64,000 nt of DNA from assembly GCA_944383825.1 (NCBI GenBank), contig CALWRA010000004.1, positions 94,057-158,056 on the forward strand, read 5' to 3'. The notes under the pieces were generated by a model. The model was not told the origin of the DNA. It did not search any database and worked only from the letters and a program-made list of their open reading frames with translations. Below, one piece after another: positions 34,644-43,800 of this stretch. Source of the stretch: an uncultured Acetatifactor sp. (GTDB lineage Bacteria; Bacillota; Clostridia; Lachnospirales; Lachnospiraceae). A program made the translations under genes and the position numbers. Each line of letters opens with the position of its first letter. The first letter of the stretch is position 1.

Positions 34644-35717
34644 CTAAGCTCTGCTGTGTTGCTTTTCAATAGCTTCCCAAAGGCCGTTTAAATAGGTTGC
34701 TCCGAGGGCTCTGTCATAAAGGCCATAGCCCGGCATAGCCTGCTCGCCCCAGATCATACGGCCGTGATCCGGACGGATAGGGCCGTCGAAACCAATATCA
34801 TAGAGGGCAAGCATAATATCGTACATATCAAAGGTACCATCCGAGGATAGATGAGCGGACTCCTCAAAATCGGTGGGGGAGTTGAACTTCAGGTTCCGGA
34901 CATGGGCAAAATGAAGCCTGCCCTTGAGAGAACGGATCATATCGGGAAGATCATTCTCCAGATTGGTGCCGTAGGAGCCGGAACAGAAAGTGACTCCGTT
35001 GTGCGGATTATCCACCATCTTCGTCATGCGCAGAATATTGGCCTTATTAATGATGATTCTGGGCAGGCCAAATACGCTCCAGGCAGGATCGTCCGGGTGA
35101 ATGGCCATGTTGATGTCATACTTGTCGCAGACAGGCATAATCCGCTCCAGAAAATATTTCAGGTTGGCAAAAAGTTTTTCATCATCCACATCCCTGTACA
35201 GGGCAAAAAGCTCCTTGATATGTCCCATGCGCTCAGGCTCCCAGCCGGGCAGAACGGTTCCGCCCGCATCCTTTTCTATGGAGGAGAACATTTCTTCCGG
35301 CCGGAGGGCATCCACTGCCTCCTGGGTGTAGGCAAGTACTGTGGAGCCATCGGGACGGACTCTGGCAAGCTCCGTTCTTGTCCAGTCAAATACGGGCATG
35401 AAATTGTAGCAGACCAGATGAATGTCTGCCTGCCCAAGACGCTCCAGAGTGGTTATGTAGTTGTCAATATATTTGTCTCTGTCGGGGGTTCCGGCTTTGA
35501 TGGCGTCATGGACGTTTACGCTTTCAATGCCAGCCAGGATGAGCCCCGCATTTTCAATTTCCTTTTTCAGGGCCAGGATGTCTTCCGTTTCCCAGACCTC
35601 TCCCGGAGCTGTGCCGTACAGGGTTGAAATCACTCCTGTCACACCGGGAATTTGGCGAATTTGCTGTAAAGTAACTGTGTCATACTTGCTTCCGTACCAT
35701 CGCAATGTCATCTGCAT
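34644..35717 (-). CDS. uxuA: mannonate dehydratase
   Basis: A 357-residue UxuA that removes water from D-mannonate to give 2-keto-3-deoxygluconate. Motifs: MTLRWYGSKYDTVTLQQI at the start, GIESVNVHDAIKAG, YNFMPVFDWTRTEL, MAIHPDDPAWSVFGLPRI (metal-binding His and Asp), FCSGSYG and the C-terminal IRPDHGRMIWGE. ATG 35717 follows GGAGGG at a good distance. It heads the uxuA-uxuB unit and is divergent from an AraC-type regulator. Confidence 0.95.
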   Translation of the reverse strand: MQMTLRWYGSKYDTVTLQQIRQIPGVTGVISTLYGTAPGEVWETEDILALKKEIENAGLILAGIESVNVHDAIKAGTPDRDKYIDNYITTLERLGQADIHLVCYNFMPVFDWTRTELARVRPDGSTVLAYTQEAVDALRPEEMFSSIEKDAGGTVLPGWEPERMGHIKELFALYRDVDDEKLFANLKYFLERIMPVCDKYDINMAIHPDDPAWSVFGLPRIIINKANILRMTKMVDNPHNGVTFCSGSYGTNLENDLPDMIRSLKGRLHFAHVRNLKFNSPTDFEESAHLSSDGTFDMYDIMLALYDIGFDGPIRPDHGRMIWGEQAMPGYGLYDRALGATYLNGLWEAIEKQHSRA

Positions 35718-35807
35718 AATAAATCCCTCCAATAAGTTTTATTCGTTGTACAGATATTATAGATGATTTAAAAATGCAGGAAAAGTCTATATATTGCTTG
35801 AAATAGT

Positions 35808-35818
35808 GCAATAATTGC
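35808..35818. promoter_or_regulatory. small palindrome in the uxuA/araC intergenic region
   Basis: GCAATAATTGC is an odd-centred dyad between the divergent uxuA and AraC-family genes. A minus-strand TATAAT (about 35755-35760) could be the uxuA -10. The dyad may bind the regulator, but its small size makes chance likely. Confidence 0.25.
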
Positions 35819-35842
35819 TCTATAGTAAAAAGAAGGAGGGAA

Positions 35843-36757
35843 GTGAAAAACGGAATGAGAGCAAAAGAGGAAATGGAAGGCCGGATCAGGCGGCTGGAGG
35901 CAACGGATGAACGTCAGTATATGATTAATGAAAATTATGAGGTTTATGAGAAGCAGGGCGCGCCTCTGGGAGCAGTCACTTTCCACTATCATAATTTTTA
36001 TGAGATTTTGTATGTGCTGGAGGGAGAATATTCCGCAATGCTGGAAAACCGGACATATCATATGCACAAAGGAGATTTTCTGCTGATTGATCAGAACGTA
36101 ATGCATAAATATCATTATATGGATGATAAGCATAATAGATCAAAAAGGGTAATTGTGTGGATTACAAAACAGATGCTGGAAAAACTGGGAGAGGGGGACA
36201 TGGACCTTGCTGCCTGCTTCGGCAGAAGGGATTCCTGCGCCTATCATTTTCCGGTGTATTACGAGGAGCTGCTTCGGGGATATTTGCTCAAGCTGGCTAT
36301 GACGCAGGCCCCCGAATCCGATATGCCGGGAGAAAAAGCGGCTCTTGACAGAGGCTATCTGACTTTGTTTTTTGTCTATCTGAATCTTCTGTGCAGAAAA
36401 AAGGAGTATCTGTTTCGTCAGGAAAAGCTGGTTCAGCATCCTTTGGTGGAAAGGGTAAGCAGATATGTGGAGGAGCATATCGGAGAAAGGATCACAGTGG
36501 AAGAACTGGCGGTTCATGTTCATATGAGCAAATATTATTTTTTGCGAAAATTTAAGGAATTGACCGGGGTTACCGTACATGCCTTTGTGATGGACAAAAG
36601 GCTGATAAAGGCCTGCGAAACAATGCAGGAGGGAGCAGGCATTGCGCAGGCCTATCAGGCGGCGGGATTTTCAGATTATTCTTCTTTTCTGAGAAATTTT
36701 AAAAACACTTATGGAATTGCTCCTGGTAAATATAGAGATTTTTATCCGGGCAGTTAG
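35843..36757 (+). CDS. AraC-family transcriptional regulator
   Basis: A protein of about 304 residues. The N-terminal 110 residues are a cupin-like sensing domain (FHYHNFYEILYVLEGEYSA, GDFLLIDQNVMHKY). The C-terminal about 100 residues hold two helix-turn-helix motifs: ITVEELAVHVHMSKYYFLRKFKELTG and the second in IAQAYQAAGFSDYSSFLRNFKN. It is divergent from uxuA and thus the likely regulator of hexuronate genes. The start is uncertain: GTG 35843 has AAGGAGG only 3 bases away, ATG 35855 is 15 bases away; GTG is taken. Confidence 0.88.
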   Translation: MKNGMRAKEEMEGRIRRLEATDERQYMINENYEVYEKQGAPLGAVTFHYHNFYEILYVLEGEYSAMLENRTYHMHKGDFLLIDQNVMHKYHYMDDKHNRSKRVIVWITKQMLEKLGEGDMDLAACFGRRDSCAYHFPVYYEELLRGYLLKLAMTQAPESDMPGEKAALDRGYLTLFFVYLNLLCRKKEYLFRQEKLVQHPLVERVSRYVEEHIGERITVEELAVHVHMSKYYFLRKFKELTGVTVHAFVMDKRLIKACETMQEGAGIAQAYQAAGFSDYSSFLRNFKNTYGIAPGKYRDFYPGS

Positions 36758-36767
36758 AGAGAGCATC

Positions 36768-38048
36768 TTATTCCGGCTCCGCAATCCTGGTTACTCCCAC
36801 GTAGATATCGGAAATCTCAAACCATGTGGCATAATCCGTCACGCCTGTTTGGGGCAGGTTGAAAACGCCCTGGAAGGTGCGGACAGCCTCTGCGGTGGCA
36901 GGACCGTAGATGCCATCCGGCGTAATGGTGGGGATGGACGGATAATTACGGGCAATGCGGTTTAGCTGGTTTTGCAGCTGCCTTACCTTTTCCCCTGCAG
37001 AACCGATGGTGAGGTCATAGCCGGGCCAGGAGGAAGGGACGCCGGAAATCATGTCGGCGGTGTTGATGTACATATCGTTTCCAAAATAGTACCGGATAAT
37101 CTCGATGGCGGAATAACCCTCGTCGCCCAGGTATTTGGAGCCCCACTGGCTTAATCCTGAGCAGGTGACCCGCTGCCCGTCGCAGTAGGAGGTAAATATG
37201 GGCTGTCTGACGCCGGGGCGGGACAGGTAGTTGGCAAAAATATTGTCCACCAGAATATCGATGTTTTCGTATATGTTTCTTCCATAAATCCATTTCTGAT
37301 CGTAGGCTGTGGAAGAGGTAATGGTAAAATCATAGCCCTGATTTCTGTACCACTCCGTATAAACTCTGTTTAAAGTAAAGGATAAAATCACCAGAATATT
37401 AGCATACAGGCTGCTTTCCGGCCATGTGGAGTAGATCTCGCAGGAGGCGACGTTTTTAATGTAATCCTTGTAGCGTACCCAGTAGTTGGGAGCGGTGGGA
37501 TCGTTGGGGACGCCATCATGAACGATGATGTATTCGGGAATCACCACCCTGCTGAGAACAATCTCTCCGGTTTCGGCCATGGGCTTGATCTCATCCTCCG
37601 GTATTTTTGGGGGATAATTTGCGAAAAGGGTGTGGGCGGGAATGATGACGATTTTTTTGTCCTCCTCGGTCATCTCCAGAGGATTCATGCGTATGGGCTG
37701 AAGGGAGAGCTCATCCGCCAGAATTTCGGAGCCGGACACCAAAACGGGCTCATAGCCCTCTGCAGTGACAGAAATATTGTATTCAGAGTATGGTTGCTCT
37801 TCGGGCTCCGGAGTCTGAGAGAGCGCCAGCGGAGGCGCGGGAAGCTCCACAATGGGGGTCTGACCGGAGCTGTCCGTGGTGAGAGTTTCGATGGGGGCAT
37901 CCGGATCTCCCGTATAAGAAATGACAACGATGGCATTCGCTATGGGGATAAGGCCCACGGCGGATACTACGCTGATTTTCAGGGCGCCGGCATATTGTGC
38001 ATCTATAGGCGCCGGCTCCTGTGCTGCATGTAAATTCAAATCGGACAT
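36768..38048 (-). CDS. SpoIID-like protein with C-terminal peptidoglycan-binding domain
   Basis: A 426-residue protein. Residues about 25-120 are a beta-rich carboxypeptidase-regulatory-like domain. Residues about 195-345 resemble SpoIID/LytB: NVASCEIYSTWPESSLYANIL (Glu at the usual catalytic place), then FTSYCDG, and the signature-like GLSQWGSKYLGDEGYSAIEIIRYYF. Residues about 350-420 are a PG_binding_1 repeat (GEKVRQLQNQLNRIA, PDGIYGPATAEAVRTFQ). No signal peptide or membrane helix is visible, which suggests a spore coat or cortex protein made in the mother cell. Start 38048 follows GGAAGG. Confidence 0.8.
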   Translation of the reverse strand: MSDLNLHAAQEPAPIDAQYAGALKISVVSAVGLIPIANAIVVISYTGDPDAPIETLTTDSSGQTPIVELPAPPLALSQTPEPEEQPYSEYNISVTAEGYEPVLVSGSEILADELSLQPIRMNPLEMTEEDKKIVIIPAHTLFANYPPKIPEDEIKPMAETGEIVLSRVVIPEYIIVHDGVPNDPTAPNYWVRYKDYIKNVASCEIYSTWPESSLYANILVILSFTLNRVYTEWYRNQGYDFTITSSTAYDQKWIYGRNIYENIDILVDNIFANYLSRPGVRQPIFTSYCDGQRVTCSGLSQWGSKYLGDEGYSAIEIIRYYFGNDMYINTADMISGVPSSWPGYDLTIGSAGEKVRQLQNQLNRIARNYPSIPTITPDGIYGPATAEAVRTFQGVFNLPQTGVTDYATWFEISDIYVGVTRIAEPE

Positions 38049-38115
38049 AAAAAAACCTTCCACGGTTTGTTATGGTAAATATATGCGCATGTTTCGAAAA
38101 TTTTACCAAAAGATA

Positions 38116-38144
38116 TTGACGAATTGGGAATTTTGGTGTACTAT
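38116..38144 (+). promoter_or_regulatory. promoter of the GntR-ABC operon with a candidate operator
   Basis: TTGACG, 17 bases and TACTAT. An imperfect inverted repeat starts at the -10 (GTACT.TTGT at about 38138 with ACAGTAC near 38157-38163). Its position over the start site fits the autoregulation known for YtrA-type regulators. Confidence 0.6.
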
Positions 38145-38196
38145 TGTATTACATAAACAGTACAGTAAAACAAAAGCGATGGAAAGGATGATGCGT

Positions 38197-38568
38197 ATGG
38201 CATGGAGCTTGGATTCTGACAGGCCGATTTACGCTCAGCTGGTTGAGCGGATCCAGATGCAGATTGTGTCGGGATTTTATCAGCCGGGAGGAAGGCTGCC
38301 CAGCGTACGGGAATTGGCGGCGGAGGCGGCGGTGAATCCTAATACAATGCAGAAGGCGTTTGCGGAACTGGAGAGGAGTGGGCTTATCGTGACTCAAAGG
38401 ACAAATGGCAGGACGGTTACGGAGGATGAAGGGCTGATAAAAAATATCCGGCAAAATCTTGCAAGGGAACATGTGGAATATTTTTTCTCAAAGATGAAGG
38501 AGCTGGGTTTTACCAAGAAGGAGGTATCCTGCCTGGTGAAACAAAGCTGTGAGGGAGACGGCTGCTGA
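38197..38568 (+). CDS. GntR-family regulator, YtrA type
   Basis: A 123-residue short regulator: winged helix start IYAQLVERIQMQIVSGFYQPGGRLPSVRELAAEAAVNPNTMQKAF split over the DNA-binding domain, then an all-helical tail of about 50 residues with no large ligand-binding domain. This is the YtrA layout. Several in-frame ATGs precede (38179, 38188, 38191, 38197); 38197 is taken as the one with GAAAGG at the best distance. It precedes an ABC transporter pair and likely represses it. Confidence 0.88.
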   Translation: MAWSLDSDRPIYAQLVERIQMQIVSGFYQPGGRLPSVRELAAEAAVNPNTMQKAFAELERSGLIVTQRTNGRTVTEDEGLIKNIRQNLAREHVEYFFSKMKELGFTKKEVSCLVKQSCEGDGC

Positions 38569-38589
38569 AGCGGGCGGGAGGTTATGACA

Positions 38590-39291
38590 ATGAATGAATT
38601 GATTGAGATGGTGGGAGTCACCAAAGCATATGACAAGAGAAATGTAGCGGTCAACAATTTGACCCTTACACTGCCCCGAGGGAAAATTATTGGACTTCTG
38701 GGTCCAAACGGCAGCGGAAAGACAACGATGATAAAGCTGCTGAACGGTCTTTTAAAACCGACCCAGGGGAGTATCAAGATTAACGGGGAATACATCGGTA
38801 CGGCCAGCAAGGCCCGAGTTGCTTATCTCCCTGACAGGACGTATCTTTCCGGAGGCCAGAAAATTACTGAGATACTGGATTTTTTCTGTGATTTTTATGA
38901 GGATTTTTCCCGGGAAAAGGCCGTGGAAATGCTGCGCAGCCTGAATATAGACGCTTCCGTAAAGCTGAAAACCCTTTCCAAAGGGACGAGAGAAAAGGTG
39001 CAGCTGATTCTGGTGATGAGCCGCAGTGCAGATCTGTATATTCTTGACGAGCCGATAGCGGGAGTGGATCCTGCTGCCAGAGATTATATTCTGCGTACGA
39101 TTATCAACAATTACAATCCGGATGCTACGGTCTTGATTTCCACCCACTTGATAGGGGATATTGAACAGGTTCTGGACGAAGTGATTTTTATGAAGTACGG
39201 ACATCTGGCTCTTTATACCTCTGTGGATAATATCAGGGAAAAATACGGCAAGTCCGTGGACGCATATTTCAGGGAGGTATTTTCATGTTAG
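38590..39291 (+). CDS. ABC transporter ATP-binding protein (YtrB-like)
   Basis: A 233-residue ATPase: Walker A GPNGSGKTTMIKLL, a degenerate signature LSKGTREKVQLILV in place of LSGGQ, Walker B LYILDEPIAGVDPAARD, H-loop in ISTHLIGDIE. It powers the permease encoded next. ATG 38590 has GGAGG 8 bases upstream; ATG 38584 is too close to it. Such GntR-controlled two-gene ABC units respond to cell-envelope antibiotics in Bacillus; the substrate here is unknown. Confidence 0.9.
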   Translation: MNELIEMVGVTKAYDKRNVAVNNLTLTLPRGKIIGLLGPNGSGKTTMIKLLNGLLKPTQGSIKINGEYIGTASKARVAYLPDRTYLSGGQKITEILDFFCDFYEDFSREKAVEMLRSLNIDASVKLKTLSKGTREKVQLILVMSRSADLYILDEPIAGVDPAARDYILRTIINNYNPDATVLISTHLIGDIEQVLDEVIFMKYGHLALYTSVDNIREKYGKSVDAYFREVFSC

Positions 39292-40133
39292 GAAAACTGA
39301 TTAAGCACGAGTGGAAAAGCACTTATAAGGTATGCGGTCTGATTTTTATCTGTGTGGCCTTGTTTACGCTTTTGAGCTGTATTTCCTTAAGAATGCCTTC
39401 CATTTACTCAGCCATGACGTACAGGGACGGCGGGGCGTTTGGCGTTCTGGATGCCATGGGCGCTCTGACATTTGTTTTGTATGTCCTTACTCTTCTGGGA
39501 GCATCCTATGGAGTGATTATTTATCTTGGGGTGCATTTTTACAAAAGTATGTATACGGATGAGGGATACCTCACCCATACGCTGCCCGTCACGGTCCCTC
39601 AGCTTTTTGTCAGCAAAATACTGGTGGGCGCTGTTTGGATGCTATTGGTAGGGGCGGCCATAATTGTTTCGGTGGTGGGACTTCTGTATACTTTTATGTG
39701 TATGTATATGCCCGGCACACCTGCGGAGGTGACAGGCGTACTGGCGGAATCATTTTCGCAGCTGTTTGAAGAATTGGGATCCGATATTCAGGCGGAGCTG
39801 GTTCACCTGACTGTGTCTACCGTACTAACGGTGGTTGTTGGGCCCTTCTGTTCCGCGGCAATCCTGTTCGGGTCCATTACTCTGGGACAGCTGTTTACAC
39901 GGTATCGTGCGTTAATGGCAATTGTCTGCTACATCGTTGTGAATATTCTTCAGTCAGTGCTGAGCTTTTTGATACAGATACCGCTGACCATAGGGTATGT
40001 GATGGCGGGAAGCGACCCCGTGGCGTATTATGCCAAAACTTTCGATTGGAGCCTGGTTCTGTCTCTGATAACGGGCGTGCTTCTTTATTTTGCCTCATAT
40101 ATGGTTTTAACCAGGAAATTTGATATTGAATAA
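39285..40133 (+). CDS. ABC transporter permease (YtrC-like, six helices)
   Basis: A 282-residue membrane protein with about six hydrophobic helices, the first at about residues 16-36. It starts MLGKLIKHEWKSTYKV, the layout of ABC-2-type permeases. It overlaps the ATPase gene by 7 bases, so the two are translationally coupled. Large hydrophilic loop about residues 150-190. No terminator is visible before the next promoter at 40148. Confidence 0.85.
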   Translation: MLGKLIKHEWKSTYKVCGLIFICVALFTLLSCISLRMPSIYSAMTYRDGGAFGVLDAMGALTFVLYVLTLLGASYGVIIYLGVHFYKSMYTDEGYLTHTLPVTVPQLFVSKILVGAVWMLLVGAAIIVSVVGLLYTFMCMYMPGTPAEVTGVLAESFSQLFEELGSDIQAELVHLTVSTVLTVVVGPFCSAAILFGSITLGQLFTRYRALMAIVCYIVVNILQSVLSFLIQIPLTIGYVMAGSDPVAYYAKTFDWSLVLSLITGVLLYFASYMVLTRKFDIE

Positions 40134-40147
40134 TCATCCGAAATGAT

Positions 40148-40176
40148 TTGTCCTGTGTCCGATTATTTGTTATAAT
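40148..40176 (+). promoter_or_regulatory. promoter of the DUF5717/DUF5716 operon
   Basis: TTGTCC, a 17-base spacer and TATAAT, 34 bases upstream of the 1188-residue gene. No other good promoter was noted between this point and 47360, so it should drive all four genes. Confidence 0.7.
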
Positions 40177-40210
40177 GATTGAAGATACAGACTAAAGCAG
40201 GTGAGTGCGG

Positions 40211-43200
40211 ATGCAGGAGATTATAAATCGGATTTTGGAAGGCGACTTTGATTACGAAGGGAGAGCTCTTGACTTTTCGTGTGCAAAGCTGGAGCTTACG
40301 CTGCAGGTGGGCACGGTTTGTGAGGGCTCTTTTCGCGTGACTGCTCCTGCGGGACGATTTACGGCAGGATATATTACGTCCTCTGATTTTAGAATGGAAT
40401 GCCTTACATCTGAGTTTACAGGAAATGACGAAGAAATTCAGTACCGCTTTCATGGAGAGAGCATGGAGGAGGGGGATGTGGTAAAAGGGGCGTTTTTTGT
40501 CGTCAGCAATCAGGGAGAGTATTATCTTCCCTTTGTGGTTTCTGTGGAACATATTGTACTGAATTCTTCTGCTGGTCCCATAAAAAATCTTTTTCATTTT
40601 GTGAATCTTGCCAAAAGCGATTGGCAGGAGGCCGTAAAGCTGTTTTATTCCCCGGAATTTAAACGTCTGTTTTCGGGAAACGACGCTCATTACCTGGAGG
40701 CTTACAGGGCGTTGTCCGCTAATGTAGGGCTGGAACAGAATGTGGAAGAGTTTTTGATTCATGTGAATAAAAAGCAGAAAGCGGAATACAGGGTGGAGCA
40801 GGAACGAATTCATATGAATCTGGCGGAACCGGGAAATTCCTGTACTGTGTTGGAGACGGAGCTGTCGGTGATCAAAAGCGGCTGGGGTTACACCAGGCTG
40901 CAAATAGAATGTGATGGAGACTTTGTCTTTACGGAGAAGGAAGTATTGACGGATGATGATTTTCTGGGAAACCGCTGCAAGCTTCCCGTGTTTGTGGACA
41001 CCGACCTTTGCCATGGAGGAAAAAACTTCGGACAAATATTCCTTTATAATTCTTATGTATTTCTTGCAGTTCCAATAACAGTGTACTCGGGCGCTGAAGG
41101 CGGCCGCAGGGATTTTACCCGGGAGCGGGATGTATTACGTATCATGGAATTATATGTGGATTTCCGCCTGAAAAAAATAACTGCTTCTCTCTGGCTGAAG
41201 GAAACGGGAAAGCTGGTGGAGCGCCTGGTGGCTTTGGACGGCAAAGATCCTGCGGCAAGACTTTTTCAGGCTCAGCTGCTGTTGACCCAGGAGCGCTTCC
41301 ATGAGGCCGAATGGCTTCTGGATCACGCTCTGGAGCTGATGAGCGGCAGCGGTGAGAAGGATACTCTTCGGGCATATTATCTTTACCTGACCACTCTGAT
41401 GAATCGTGACGGCAAGTATGTGGATAAGGCCGCCGCACAGGTGAGGCAGATCTACAGAATGGATATGTCCAACTGGAGAGTAGCGTGGCTTTTGCTTTAT
41501 CTTTCAGAGGAATTCAACCGTTCCGCCTCCCATAAGTGGGAATTTCTTGAGCGGCAGTTCCGATATGGCTGCATTAGTCCGGTTTTGTATACGGAGGCAT
41601 TGCTTTTGCTAAACAATAATCCCACGTTGCTGCGCAGGCTGGGGGATTTTGAACTGCAGACCCTATGGTTTGGAGCAAAACGTTGTGCTCTTGGTTCTGA
41701 AACGACAGAGCAGCTTTTGTATCTCTCTGGAAGAGTGAGAGAGTTTTCTTCTGTTCTTTTGAAAATATTGATCAGTCTCCATGAAATCAGAGCTGATGAA
41801 AGAGTTTTGCGGGAAATTTGTGCGATCCTGATAAAAGGGGGGAAAACCGGAGGGGCATGTTTTCCCTGGTACAAGGCCGGCGTAGAAGCTCAGATTCGTA
41901 TCACAAATCTGTATGAATATTTTATGATGTCTCTGGATCTGGACGCAGGGGAGAGGCTTCCGAAAATGGTCCTTATGTATTTTTCCTATCAGAACAATCT
42001 GGACTTTGAGCGCAGCGCATACCTTTATGATTATGTCCTGCAAAACAGGGATGAGCTTGGTGAGCTGTACGCATCCTACAGAGGAAGAATGGAGCAGTTT
42101 GCATGGGACCAGGTGAAGAAGGGACATGTCAACAGACATCTGGCCAATCTTTATAAGGAATTTATTGCGCCTGACAGGGTAAGCGGACAGGCTGCGGATT
42201 CTCTGGCAAGGCTTGCATTTGCCTGTGAGGTGAGAACGGAGGACGACAGGCTTAAGAAGTTGTATGTCTATCAGCCCTTCCACCTGACGCCGAAACAGTA
42301 CGTGATTTCGGAGGGGAAGGCCTGGGCTGCCATCTATGGCAGTGAATACACCATTGTTTTTGAGGACGCGCGGGGAGGACGTTTTACGAAAAGCGTTGAC
42401 TATACGCTGGAAAAGCTGATGCATCCGGGAAAATATCTCGGAGCGGTTGCGCCCTGTGTGAAGGACTGCATAGAGCTGGATTTGTATCTTTATGAAGCGA
42501 AGAAAGAGACCGGAGAGCCTTCTGCGGAAAATACGGAAAGGAAGCTGCGCATTGTGAATTCCAATGCGGTGGCCTTGGATATAAAAAGGGAGGCTTACCT
42601 AAAGATTCTGAGGGATTATGATGAAGCGGATCTAACAAGAAAGCTGGACGACTACCTGACACGCATACCGGGAGATGTGCTGACCATGCGTCAGCGCAGC
42701 GCGGTGTTCCGTTATATGGCATTTAGAGGAAACTGCCCTCTTGCCTATGAATGGCTGGAAAGGTTTGGTCCTTATTTTGCAGATGTAAAGGTTCTCACAC
42801 GTCTGCTGGGGGCTTTGATGGAATGGAAACATATGGTGGAGGATCCTGTTCTCACGGCGTCGGCTGTTTATGTCTTTCAAAAAGGGAAATATGATGGAAC
42901 CATACTCACATATCTGTCCTTTTATTATAAGGGACTGACCAAAAACATGCGTGACATCTGGAAGGCTGCCATGGCCTATGAGGTGGACTGTTACAGGCTC
43001 TCCGAGAGAATATTGCTTCAGATGCTGTATTCCGGCTCCTTTGTGGGAGAAAAGATGGACATATTCCGCTATTATGTGTCTCAGGGAGCAAAGCCTGAAG
43101 TAGAGGAAGCCTTTTTGTCGCAGTGCGCCTACGATTATTTTGTGAAGGAGCGGATGACGGAGGACAATGTATTTTGGGAAATCAAAAATATGTGCATGCG

Positions 43201-43777
43201 CAATGAGAATGTGCAGTTGGTATGCAAGCTTGCTTATCTGAAATTCTACTCTCAACGGGGAAGAGACCGGGATGAAGAGGGAGAACGGCTGACAGAGGCT
43301 TTTTTGCAGGAGATGCAGGAAGAAAACATTCATCTGGAATTTTTGCGCTCATATAAGGAGTGCGAGGCGCTGCGCCGGGATATGTTGGATAAAACCATTG
43401 TGGAATATCATACCCGGTCCGGGGGAAGGGCATGCATTCATTATGTGATTCTCAATGAAAACGGAGAGTCCGACGAATATCGGAGCGAATATATGCGGGA
43501 CGTGTGCGGAGGAATCTGCTTTAAAGAGTTTGTACTGTTTTTTGGAGAGACGCTTCAATACTATATAACGGAAGAAGTGGACGGGCAGCAGCAGCTGACG
43601 GAAAGTGCAAATGTGCAGAAGAGTGATGGACAGAGGGATGAGGAGGATAATAAATTTCATCTGATCAATGACATTCTGATCGGTAAGACGCTCATAGACT
43701 ATGACACGCTGGACAGTCTTTTGGAGGAATATTACAGCAGAGAATATTATAATGAACAGTTGTTTTCACTGATGTGA
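40211..43777 (+). CDS. DUF5717-type protein, 1188 residues, beta domains plus alpha-solenoid
   Basis: The product has 1188 residues and no signal peptide or membrane segment. Residues about 15-110 and 210-300 look like two beta-sandwich modules (ECLTSEFTGNDEEIQYRFHG; CKLPVFVDTDLCHGGKNFG). From about 310 to 1000 it is helical with TPR-like pairs (LFQAQLLLTQERFHEAEWLL). About 720-820 is again beta-rich, and the last about 100 residues hold strands (TIVEYHTRSGGRACIHYV) and an acidic helical tail. I know this as DUF5717, Lachnospiraceae proteins without assigned role. ATG 40211 follows AGGTGA. It precedes the Hsp70-like gene by 23 bases. It may be the scaffold or client-binding part of the system (inference). 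Confidence 0.75.
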   Translation: MQEIINRILEGDFDYEGRALDFSCAKLELTLQVGTVCEGSFRVTAPAGRFTAGYITSSDFRMECLTSEFTGNDEEIQYRFHGESMEEGDVVKGAFFVVSNQGEYYLPFVVSVEHIVLNSSAGPIKNLFHFVNLAKSDWQEAVKLFYSPEFKRLFSGNDAHYLEAYRALSANVGLEQNVEEFLIHVNKKQKAEYRVEQERIHMNLAEPGNSCTVLETELSVIKSGWGYTRLQIECDGDFVFTEKEVLTDDDFLGNRCKLPVFVDTDLCHGGKNFGQIFLYNSYVFLAVPITVYSGAEGGRRDFTRERDVLRIMELYVDFRLKKITASLWLKETGKLVERLVALDGKDPAARLFQAQLLLTQERFHEAEWLLDHALELMSGSGEKDTLRAYYLYLTTLMNRDGKYVDKAAAQVRQIYRMDMSNWRVAWLLLYLSEEFNRSASHKWEFLERQFRYGCISPVLYTEALLLLNNNPTLLRRLGDFELQTLWFGAKRCALGSETTEQLLYLSGRVREFSSVLLKILISLHEIRADERVLREICAILIKGGKTGGACFPWYKAGVEAQIRITNLYEYFMMSLDLDAGERLPKMVLMYFSYQNNLDFERSAYLYDYVLQNRDELGELYASYRGRMEQFAWDQVKKGHVNRHLANLYKEFIAPDRVSGQAADSLARLAFACEVRTEDDRLKKLYVYQPFHLTPKQYVISEGKAWAAIYGSEYTIVFEDARGGRFTKSVDYTLEKLMHPGKYLGAVAPCVKDCIELDLYLYEAKKETGEPSAENTERKLRIVNSNAVALDIKREAYLKILRDYDEADLTRKLDDYLTRIPGDVLTMRQRSAVFRYMAFRGNCPLAYEWLERFGPYFADVKVLTRLLGALMEWKHMVEDPVLTASAVYVFQKGKYDGTILTYLSFYYKGLTKNMRDIWKAAMAYEVDCYRLSERILLQMLYSGSFVGEKMDIFRYYVSQGAKPEVEEAFLSQCAYDYFVKERMTEDNVFWEIKNMCMRNENVQLVCKLAYLKFYSQRGRDRDEEGERLTEAFLQEMQEENIHLEFLRSYKECEALRRDMLDKTIVEYHTRSGGRACIHYVILNENGESDEYRSEYMRDVCGGICFKEFVLFFGETLQYYITEEVDGQQQLTESANVQKSDGQRDEEDNKFHLINDILIGKTLIDYDTLDSLLEEYYSREYYNEQLFSLM

Positions 43778-43800
43778 AGCGGATGGGAGAGATAAAGGTT

